Origin: Rickettsia tamurae
GTDB taxonomy: Bacteria > Pseudomonadota > Alphaproteobacteria > Rickettsiales > Rickettsiaceae
Reading direction: 5' to 3'
Length of the DNA stretch: 64,000 bases
Assembly: GCF_000751075.1 (NCBI RefSeq)
Contig: NZ_CCMG01000011.1
Location: 1 to 64,000 of the forward strand
Shown here one piece after another: positions 58,133 through 64,000 of the stretch (position 1 is its first letter; the number at the start of each line of letters is the position of its first letter). The notes beneath the pieces are model-generated. The model ran no database searches. It had not been told where the DNA came from and saw only the letters and a program-made list of their open reading frames with translations. Made by a program: the position numbers and the translations under genes.

Positions 58133-59252
58133 AATTAATTTTCTCACTCACAATTTTTCCGTCTTTAGTAATCAACATATCACGTACTAACTCATCATCC
58201 ATATTAAACTTACCGTCTTGCAATGCATAGGTTAGAAAATTATACAAATTCTTAGCATATAATTTTGAGCTGTCGGTAGCAATTTTAGTAGCAAGATTTG
58301 AGAAGCCTATTATTGTAACTCCATGCTTAGTAACGATCTTATCCGGTTCTGACCCTTCCACATTTCCTCCTGTAGAGGTTGCTATATCAACAATCACTGA
58401 ACCATGCTTCATAAATTCTAGCATTTTTTCCGTAACAAGCAGAGGTGCTTTTTTTCTGGGAATTTGTGCAGTAGTAATAACTATATCATATCCTTTAATA
58501 ATTCTTGCTAAAAACTCTTCTTGTTTAGCTTTGTAATCTTCTGAACTCTCTTGAGCATAGCCTGATTTATCTTGTAAATCTTCCTGTAGTTCCGGTGATA
58601 CAAATTTAGCTCCTAAGCTTTCCACCTGCTCTTTGGTAGCAGCTCTTACATCATATCCTGCAACAATGCTACCAAGCCTTTTTGCCGTTGCAATAGCTTG
58701 AAGACCGGCAACACCGATACCAAGTACCAAAGTTTTACATGGTGAAATCGTCCCTGCTGCCGTCATCATCATAGGAAAAGCCCTTGTGTAATGATAGCTT
58801 GCTTCAATTACCGCTCTATAACCAACTAAATTACCTTGAGAAGATAAAGCGTCCATATTTTGAGCTTTAGTAATTCTCGGCACAAACTCCATAGCAAAAG
58901 TCGTAAGTTTTTTTTTAGCTGCCGCTTTTATATATTCATGATTTAAATAAGGCGACAATAATCCTAAAATAATTGCTCCTTTTTTTGCAAATTCAAGCTC
59001 GCTATATTTATCCGTAACGGATGAAGGTTGCACCTTTAATATAATATCTGCATCAGAAATAATTTCGAGTGGTACCGAAGATATTTTAGCACCTAGAGCG
59101 ATATATTCTTCATCAAGAAAACCGGCATGAAGCCCTATATCTTTTTCTACCGTAACCGCATAGCCTTTTTTGACTAGCAATCCTGCTACTTCAGGCGTTA
59201 TAGCGGCTCGTGTCTCATGCTTGGCTTTTTCTTTTAAAGCAACGATTTTCAT
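58119..59252 (-). CDS. pntA1: NAD(P) transhydrogenase subunit alpha, NAD-binding part (PntA1)
   Basis: Soluble dI subunit that binds NAD(H). The 377-residue product begins MKIVALKEKAKHETRAAITP, matching the alanine dehydrogenase/PntA fold, with SSQGNLVGYRAVIEASYHYT, the nucleotide loop VLGIGVAGLQAIATAKRLGS followed by VAGYDVRAATKEQVESLGAK, and TAQIPRKKAPLLVTEKMLEF. Length is normal for the split form. Its last codons lie within a palindromic repeat. Upstream is the divergent lolA gene with a 75-bp gap. Confidence 0.93.
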   Translation of the reverse strand: MKIVALKEKAKHETRAAITPEVAGLLVKKGYAVTVEKDIGLHAGFLDEEYIALGAKISSVPLEIISDADIILKVQPSSVTDKYSELEFAKKGAIILGLLSPYLNHEYIKAAAKKKLTTFAMEFVPRITKAQNMDALSSQGNLVGYRAVIEASYHYTRAFPMMMTAAGTISPCKTLVLGIGVAGLQAIATAKRLGSIVAGYDVRAATKEQVESLGAKFVSPELQEDLQDKSGYAQESSEDYKAKQEEFLARIIKGYDIVITTAQIPRKKAPLLVTEKMLEFMKHGSVIVDIATSTGGNVEGSEPDKIVTKHGVTIIGFSNLATKIATDSSKLYAKNLYNFLTYALQDGKFNMDDELVRDMLITKDGKIVSEKINFIPA

Positions 59253-59327
59253 AAATACTAATTATATTTTGCATTAACTGAATACATAAGGTATTTTAAA
59301 CATAATTTAAAATATAAAACAACGAAA

Positions 59328-59966
59328 ATGAAAAAAATATTTTTTCTAATCATTATTTATCTTTTTGTGAATTCAAGCTTAGCATTTGGGGCAGGTGATA
59401 AAACAGCTATTTCGGAGCTAAAAACCTATCTACGTACTATAAAGTCGGTTGCGATAGATTTTACTCAAGAAGATTCGTACGGCAAAATAGTTAAAGGAAA
59501 ATTACTAATCCACAAACCTTATAATTTTAGATGTAATTATTATCCACCTTTCCCTTTAGTCATAATAGGTACTAAAAATTTCGTATCGATGTATGATTAT
59601 GATATGGAACAAGTAAGCCGTATTAATAGAAGCGAAAATACATTTAATTTTTTATTAGAAGGTAATGAGCATTTTGACAAGGATTTTGTTTTTGAATCGG
59701 TAGTTAATGAAGGGAATATTTCTAAAATTACTATCTATCATACTCTAACAGAAAAACGTAGTGAAATTACTTTTAATAAAGCTACTAAACAAATTGAAGC
59801 ATTAAAAATATTTGAAGATAATAATATAGTCACTATTACTTTTGATAAAATAGCTAAAGTACAAAAATTTTCCGATGATTTGTTTAAATTAAAAAACCCT
59901 GAAATATTCGGTCCGCCTGAAAGATTAACAAAATCGGAAATAGAAAAAAAATATATTGTTTCTTGA
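59328..59966 (+). CDS. lolA: Outer-membrane lipoprotein carrier LolA-like protein
   Basis: Periplasmic chaperone that ferries lipoproteins from the inner to the outer membrane. The 212-residue product has a signal peptide at about 1-21 (MKKIFFLIIIYLFVNSSLAF) and the LolA-type half-barrel: SELKTYLRTIKSVAIDFTQE, GKLLIHKPYNFRCNYYPPFP and SMYDYDMEQVSRI. The Y-F-R-C-x-Y-PP core resembles the family with the usual low conservation. Its lipoprotein clients include the 17-kDa antigen in this window. The SRP RNA gene lies about 25 bp downstream. Confidence 0.88.
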   Translation: MKKIFFLIIIYLFVNSSLAFGAGDKTAISELKTYLRTIKSVAIDFTQEDSYGKIVKGKLLIHKPYNFRCNYYPPFPLVIIGTKNFVSMYDYDMEQVSRINRSENTFNFLLEGNEHFDKDFVFESVVNEGNISKITIYHTLTEKRSEITFNKATKQIEALKIFEDNNIVTITFDKIAKVQKFSDDLFKLKNPEIFGPPERLTKSEIEKKYIVS

Positions 59967-59989
59967 AAATAAACAGGTTATGTTAATTA

Positions 59990-60075
59990 CGCTAGTAGTG
60001 GGCATTGTACCTGTTTAGTCGGTCAGGTCTGAAAGGAAGCAGCCGGAGTGGGATTCGGTGGGTCATTACTAGCAT
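59990..60075 (+). ncRNA. ffs: Signal recognition particle 4.5S RNA
   Basis: Contains the universally conserved SRP domain IV core: ggtcaggtctgaaaggaagc followed by agcc, which binds Ffh. The terminal arms gctagtagtg (59991-60000) and cattactagc (60064-60073) pair, giving a hairpin RNA of about 85 nt. It lies directly downstream of lolA and just upstream of a family B repeat. Ends are estimated from pairing. Confidence 0.93.
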
Positions 60076-60089
60076 TTACTTCGATTCAC

Positions 60090-60189
60090 TGTCGTACCGT
60101 GGCTTGACCACGGTATCCAGTAAAAATACTAAAATTACTACTGTTATAAGTTATTTTTTTGGATCCCGCGATCAAGTCGCGGGATGACA
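60090..60189. repeat. Family B palindromic repeat downstream of ffs
   Basis: tgtcgtaccgtggcttgacc-acggtatccag at the left and ggatcccgcgatcaagtcgc-gggatgaca at the right; centre taaaaatactaaaattacta. The rest up to 60250 holds gatccacgcaacgatgcctg and no gene. Confidence 0.85.
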
Positions 60190-60253
60190 ACGGTGAAATT
60201 GATCCACGCAACGATGCCTGACGAGGTATGACATAAAAAGTCTTATAACAATC

Positions 60254-61783
60254 GTGACCGATATAATTTCATCTAATCAGTATATTCCTTTTGCAAGGAA
60301 ATATCGTCCTAGTAACTTTGCCGAGCTTCAGGGCCAAGAGGTATTAGTCAAAGTTTTAAGCTATACTATTTTAAACGATAGGCTCGCCAGAGGCTATCTT
60401 TTAACAGGTATTAGAGGAGTCGGTAAAACTACCTCCGCCCGAATTATTGCCAAAGCCGTAAATTGTTCTGCTTTAATTACTGAAAATACGGCTATTAAAA
60501 CATGTGAAGAATGTACAAATTGTATCAGCTTTAATAATCATAATCACCCTGATATAATCGAAATTGATGCGGCAAGTAAAACTAGCGTAGATGACATACG
60601 TAGAATTATAGAATCCGCCGAGTATAAACCTCTACAAGGTAAACATAAAATCTTCATCATTGATGAGGTGCATATGCTCTCTAAAGGGGCATTTAATGCA
60701 CTTCTTAAGACTTTGGAAGAACCGCCGCCTCATATAATATTTATTTTTGCAACGACGGAAGTACAAAAGATACCTGCAACTATTATCTCAAGATGTCAAC
60801 GTTATGATTTAAGGCGGTTGAGTTTTGAAGAGATTTTTAAGCTACTTGAATATATAACTAAGCAAGAAAATTTAAAAACCGATATAGAAGCACTAAGAAT
60901 TATAGCTTACAAATCGGAAGGGTCAGCACGTGATGCAGTATCTATTTTAGATCAAGCAGCTAGTATGTCGGCGAAATCTGACAATATAATTAGTCCTCAA
61001 GTAATTAATCAAATGCTTGGGCTTGTCGATAGTTCGGTTATAATAGAATTTGTCGAATGTATTATCCACAGAGAGACAGAAAAAGCTATAAATTTAATAA
61101 ATAAACTTTACGGTTCCTCGGTTAATCTTGAGATTTTTATAGAATCGGTAGCAGATTTTATTGCTTATCTTAATAAAGTAAAAATGTTACCTAATTATAG
61201 TTTGCCTATATATGAATCATTTAATGATAAAACTAAAAGCATATTAGATAAAACCAGCTTGCCGCACTTATCAATCTTATGGCAAATATATAATAAGGGA
61301 GTAGGGGAAATAAAAATTTCCTATAACCAACTAACAGAAACGGAAATGTTAGTTATAAAATCTATATATTCGACGTCGCTACCCTTACTTGCAGATTTCG
61401 ACGGTAATAATCAAAATTTAAATCAATCAATTAATCCGGAAATAAAAAAAAAATTTGAAATTGTAGATTTTCTTGAATATCTATATAAAAATAATGAGAT
61501 AGATATATATTATTTCCTGCTCAATCATACGGAACTTAAAAATCTCAGTAATAATAGATTAGAGTTCGTAAGTCTTGAAGTTACAAGCAAAATAAAAAAA
61601 CAAATAGAAGATTTGTTAGCTGCTTTTACTAGTGAAAAGTTTGAGATAGTAATAATAAAAGAGCAGAACAAGCAAACCTTAAAGAATCAGTTAATCGGTA
61701 AGATTGAAGAAAGTAACGATTTTGGTTTAATTAAAAAACATTTCCCAAATATAACAATTTCGGATATTTTACTTAAAAGCTAA
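60254..61783 (+). CDS. dnaX: DNA polymerase III subunits gamma/tau
   Basis: Clamp-loader ATPase. The 509-residue product begins at a GTG (60254), reading TDIISSNQYIPFARKYRPSN, the family N-terminus. Walker A GIRGVGKTT lies at about 52-60, the zinc-binding cysteines in KTCEECTNCISF, Walker B IIDEVHMLS, SRC motif (TTEVQKIPATIISRCQRYDL), and the SARDAVSILDQA sensor 2. The C-terminal third (about 370-509) is divergent and probably the tau-like part. It precedes ybaB by 20 bp, the conserved dnaX-ybaB order. Confidence 0.96.
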   Translation: MTDIISSNQYIPFARKYRPSNFAELQGQEVLVKVLSYTILNDRLARGYLLTGIRGVGKTTSARIIAKAVNCSALITENTAIKTCEECTNCISFNNHNHPDIIEIDAASKTSVDDIRRIIESAEYKPLQGKHKIFIIDEVHMLSKGAFNALLKTLEEPPPHIIFIFATTEVQKIPATIISRCQRYDLRRLSFEEIFKLLEYITKQENLKTDIEALRIIAYKSEGSARDAVSILDQAASMSAKSDNIISPQVINQMLGLVDSSVIIEFVECIIHRETEKAINLINKLYGSSVNLEIFIESVADFIAYLNKVKMLPNYSLPIYESFNDKTKSILDKTSLPHLSILWQIYNKGVGEIKISYNQLTETEMLVIKSIYSTSLPLLADFDGNNQNLNQSINPEIKKKFEIVDFLEYLYKNNEIDIYYFLLNHTELKNLSNNRLEFVSLEVTSKIKKQIEDLLAAFTSEKFEIVIIKEQNKQTLKNQLIGKIEESNDFGLIKKHFPNITISDILLKS

Positions 61784-61803
61784 AAAATATATAGGATAGA
61801 ATT

Positions 61804-62127
61804 ATGGTAAATTTTAATCAGTTTTTAAAGCAAGCCCAATCAATGCAAAAGAAAATGCAAGAAGCTCAAGAGCAAATGGCAAATGCAAGATATACCGGTA
61901 AAGCCGGCGGTGGACTTGTTGAGGTTATTGCAACCGGTAAAGGCGAAGTTGAAAAGATTTCAATTGATGAATCTTTATTAAAAGCAGAAGAAAAAGAAAT
62001 GCTTGAGGACTTAATTAAAGTTGCCTTTAACGATGCTAAACAAAAATGTGATGAAGATTCTCAAAATTCTTTATCAGGAGCTTTAAACGGTATGAGCTTA
62101 CCACCAGGCTTTAAAATGCCGTTTTAA
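61804..62127 (+). CDS. ybaB: YbaB/EbfC nucleoid-associated protein
   Basis: A 107-residue DNA-binding dimer of the YbaB/EbfC family. Features: an N-terminal helix rich in Gln and Met (FLKQAQSMQKKMQEAQEQMA), the sheet GGGLVEVIATGKGEVEKISI and the terminal helix EDLIKVAFNDAKQKCDEDSQ then GMSLPPGFKMPF. Length is normal. Two genes dnaX-ybaB form a typical operon; recR does not follow here, a repeat block does. Confidence 0.96.
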   Translation: MVNFNQFLKQAQSMQKKMQEAQEQMANARYTGKAGGGLVEVIATGKGEVEKISIDESLLKAEEKEMLEDLIKVAFNDAKQKCDEDSQNSLSGALNGMSLPPGFKMPF

Positions 62128-62138
62128 CACGGCTCTTA

Positions 62139-62265
62139 TGTCATTCCCGCATGGCATTGTTGCATGGATCGGGAAAATCCACTGTGTCACCCCGTGGCTT
62201 AACCACGGGGTGACACAGGTGAAACTGCTCCACGCAACAACGTCTTTAGTTGCTTAGCTCATGAC
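62139..62265. repeat. Composite palindromic repeat downstream of ybaB
   Basis: tgtcattcccgcatggcatt-gttgcatggatc, a half family B (tgtgtcaccccgtggcttaa, ccacggggtgacaca) and closing tccacgcaacaacgtcttta with tgcttagctcatgac. A nested arrangement like those at 19774 and 56568. Confidence 0.75.
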
Positions 62266-62285
62266 GATTTGGTATCCATATTTAT

Positions 62286-62447
62286 TCACAAAATATCATC
62301 ACAATAAGATGTATCTATCCCCAACATCTCATTAAGCTCTGTTTGTACTATCTCAGACAAAACTTTAAGTTTCTCTTTTAATATTTGATATTCTTCATTG
62401 TTATCATCATTGTATATTTCTTTATATTTCAATAGCGTTTTATCCAT
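62286..62447 (-). CDS. Small 53-residue acidic/helical protein overlapping the ankyrin gene
   Basis: The ATG at 62447 overlaps the stop of the upstream ankyrin gene by 8 bp (atggataa). The product MDKTLLKYKEIYNDDNNEEY and QILKEKLKVLSEIVQTELNE ends with CDDIL and looks helical, coiled-coil prone. No family is recognised. Either a coupled small gene (a partner or chaperone of the ankyrin protein) or the out-of-frame C-terminal part of a once longer ankyrin protein. Confidence 0.5.
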   Translation of the reverse strand: MDKTLLKYKEIYNDDNNEEYQILKEKLKVLSEIVQTELNEMLGIDTSYCDDIL

Positions 62448-62967
62448 AAAAGAAGGGAATCATATCGTTTAGTTTATCTAACTTTTGCTCTAATTTTTCT
62501 TTTTGCTCTTCTGTTAGCTCTTTTTTACCGGTTTCTAAAAAACTTTTCAAATTACGGGCATCTTGTAGATGAAGTTTAACAACATCAATATTATAATTAG
62601 TATCCGAAAGTTTTATTGATGCTTTCCAATCTATAAATTCTATTAATTTTTCAAATGAAAATTTATCAATACTACTAAACTTTCCGTTTCTACATTCTTT
62701 TGCTAATTTATAAAAATCATCTTCACAATTTACGTCATCAGGATTAGCCCCTGCCTTAAGAAGTATGTTAACTATATTTTCCTTACCTAGAATAGAAGCT
62801 ATATGCAGAGGTGTATCATCGTGTTCATTTAGTGGTATTGCTGCAAACTCATTAGAAACAGCCATCTTATTATTGACAAGTTCTTTGACTTTCTTAATGT
62901 CTTCATTGTAAATAGCATTAAACAAATTGATTTTGAAATCGTTTTCGTCATATTTAGATTTATACAT
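62440..62967 (-). CDS. Ankyrin-repeat protein
   Basis: A 175-residue protein with at least two ankyrin repeats: about residues 13-42 (LFNAIYNEDIKKVKELVNNK) and 48-80 (HDDTPLHIASILGKENIVNI with LLKAGANPDD). The C-terminal half is helical and charged (LESFLETGKKELTEEQ-like; TGKKELTEEQKEKLEQKLDK). No signal peptide. Ankyrin proteins of rickettsiae are commonly secreted effectors, but that is not shown here. Its stop overlaps a small ORF. A purine-rich stretch lies upstream of the ATG at 62967. Confidence 0.8.
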   Translation of the reverse strand: MYKSKYDENDFKINLFNAIYNEDIKKVKELVNNKMAVSNEFAAIPLNEHDDTPLHIASILGKENIVNILLKAGANPDDVNCEDDFYKLAKECRNGKFSSIDKFSFEKLIEFIDWKASIKLSDTNYNIDVVKLHLQDARNLKSFLETGKKELTEEQKEKLEQKLDKLNDMIPFFYG

Positions 62968-63071
62968 AAAACCCCCTTTATTTAAAAAAGTATGTTAGCA
63001 CTTTTTGATACAAAGGTCAAGAGGTAGTTAATAATTTAACTACCTCTTAATAAAGAGAAATTTGTAAAAAA

Positions 63072-63210
63072 TAGACATCTTCCCAAAGCAGTTTATAGAG
63101 AGGAATTTAAAGGATACACGGAAGCACTTGCCGCCATAGACATACGTGAGGATGAGGGATTAGGATCGACGTACAAATTGCCCTTAGAAGCAAGTTATGC
63201 AGGAAGTCTA
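63072..63210. repeat. RPE-1-like palindromic element abutting the protease gene stop
   Basis: Right end gttatgcaggaagtcta (63194-63210) equals that of the element at 7546-7562; left end tagacatcttcccaaagcag resembles the arm agaaatcttcccaaac of the copy at 35685. The interior gaggaatttaaaggatacac, ggaagcacttgccgccatag and acgtacaaattgcccttaga is homologous to both. It is not inside a gene but supplies the stop codon of the protease gene on the minus strand. Confidence 0.87.
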
Positions 63211-63903
63211 ATAATTCAAGATCAATAAATCCTTATCAATCCTGAAACCTTTGAAACGCTCAAGTAACGACATACCAAGCAGTGAAATATCAAGGTCACC
63301 AAGACCTACATGTCCTTTGATGTTCTTAAATTCCGTACCGATTACTACACTATTTAAGGTTATAGGGGCAGCTTTATTTTCGCCGTTAGCTGTTAGATAA
63401 GTTCTAGTATATTTTAATTTAGTTAAGTCAAAGCCTAATTTTTGGGCATCTTTTTTAGTCAAAGCTATATCACTTGCACCGGTATCTACCATAAATTTTA
63501 TTTTAACGTTATTTACAAAAGCATTGATATAAAAATGTCCGTCTCCGCTACGGGCTATAATAATTTCTCCGACTTCAGTAGACCATTTATATGATGGAAT
63601 TAAAGCAGACATTACTCTATGATAAGCGTAGCTCAGCTCAAACCTAAAAGCATAACCGGTTATTATAACCAAGAAAATTGCTGCCCACATTGCTAATTGC
63701 AAACAAAATCTGCGTATTTCATTTTGGCTAATAGTACTGTAAATTATACTAAATAATATTAATAACGACACACAAAAACTCCCTATATTTTGCGGTTCTT
63801 TAAAAAATTTTGGGTAATGTTGATTGATATATTTGTATAATAAACCGCTTACAATTACGGTGCTGCAAATTATAAAAATAAGTTTTATAAGTTTTTTATT
63901 CAT
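63208..63903 (-). CDS. Retropepsin-like aspartic protease (APRc-type)
   Basis: A 231-residue membrane-anchored aspartic protease. Three hydrophobic segments lie at about 5-25, 40-60 and 68-90, then the soluble domain (about 105-231) has the retroviral-type motif FMVDTGASDIALTKKDAQKL (active-site Asp in DTGAS), the flap-like TYLTANGENKAAPITLNSVV, and a terminal LLGMSLLERFKGFRIDK (hydrophobic-hydrophobic-Gly). In R. conorii the orthologous enzyme APRc is catalytically active, sensitive to some HIV protease inhibitors and implicated in processing rOmpA and rOmpB. Here that role is inferred. The stop TAG lies in an RPE-1-like element. Confidence 0.92.
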   Translation of the reverse strand: MNKKLIKLIFIICSTVIVSGLLYKYINQHYPKFFKEPQNIGSFCVSLLILFSIIYSTISQNEIRRFCLQLAMWAAIFLVIITGYAFRFELSYAYHRVMSALIPSYKWSTEVGEIIIARSGDGHFYINAFVNNVKIKFMVDTGASDIALTKKDAQKLGFDLTKLKYTRTYLTANGENKAAPITLNSVVIGTEFKNIKGHVGLGDLDISLLGMSLLERFKGFRIDKDLLILNY

Positions 63904-64000
63904 ATGGTGATATTATTTTCATTTACAAGTATGATACTAAGAAGTTAAATACGAGAGAATAATTTGCTATATACTTCATTCCGATTTCTTTTTCCAATAG
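63904..64000. other. Window edge, no gene assigned
   Basis: AT-rich sequence upstream of the protease start. A minus-strand frame open from 64000 could be the end of a neighbouring gene, but nothing recognisable is seen. Confidence 0.3.

Noticed and set aside
60005-60187. 60-residue ORF after lolA
   Set aside because: It covers the 4.5S SRP RNA and a family B repeat; not a protein gene.

Overview
The window is a chromosomal segment of an obligate intracellular Rickettsia. The base composition is strongly AT-rich. It carries rickettsial hallmark genes (gltA, the 17-kDa antigen, ompA/sca0, the Adr1/Adr2 beta-barrels, a retropepsin-like protease), many palindromic repeats and many decaying genes. 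The ompA N-terminus points to the spotted fever group or a close relative; I cannot name the species from sequence alone.

Layout. 1-5.7 kb: the N-terminal part of ompA on the minus strand (running off the window), a frameshifted ankyrin gene, ftsK, and a ruined acyltransferase. 5.9-9.3 kb: map, a broken radC, a WecA/MraY-like glycosyl-1-phosphate transferase with an in-frame palindromic element, a DUF721/DciA-like gene, and an orphan HigA antitoxin with the tail of its lost HigB. 9.5-19.8 kb: adr1, adr2, fdxA, ccmC, tadA, a CDF cation exporter, the 17-kDa lipoprotein gene, a YbhB-like gene, znuC, uvrA and ssb. 20-24.6 kb: a lipoprotein hydrolase, then an accessory strip with a broken MFS transporter, LRR/TPR and ankyrin-like genes, a lysozyme remnant and a broken hypothetical gene. 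24.8-28.7 kb: tRNA-Arg(TCT), a DUF167 gene, htpG and hemA. 28.7-30.2 kb is largely non-coding, with a decayed small gene and a nested inverted repeat. 30.2-42.5 kb: tig, obgE, gltA, a RelE-like toxin-antitoxin pair with a palindromic candidate operator, a family-4 uracil-DNA glycosylase carrying a palindromic element, an RluA-family gene, a prmC-trmB fusion with a frameshift in trmB, tsaC, glyS and glyQ. 42.6-51.1 kb: queH, an MFS transporter, three uncharacterised genes (two looking like a PilMN/GspL plus PilO/GspM inner-membrane pair) and alaS. 51.3-64 kb: truA, rpoD, dnaG, a polyprenol/diacylglycerol kinase-like gene, greA, split pntA, lolA, the 4.5S SRP RNA, dnaX, ybaB, an ankyrin gene overlapping a 53-aa ORF, and the aspartic protease gene.

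Two themes stand out. The first is repeat traffic. A roughly 93-bp palindrome (called family A here, starting gtcattgcgagc), a 78-102-bp palindrome (family B, gtcat-ccgtgg-...), and RPE-1-like elements occupy most intergenic gaps. Several are read as protein: in the WecA-like enzyme, the uracil-DNA glycosylase and PrmC; at other loci they supply stop codons or possible N-terminal extensions. The second is ongoing gene decay: radC, an acyltransferase, an MFS transporter, ankyrin genes, a lysozyme, higB and trmB.

Core genes here cover replication (dnaX, dnaG, ssb, DciA-like), transcription (rpoD, greA), translation and tRNA modification (alaS, glyQS, truA, tadA, queH, tsaC, prmC), envelope biogenesis and surface contact with the host. 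I found no CRISPR array, IS element or intact prophage.
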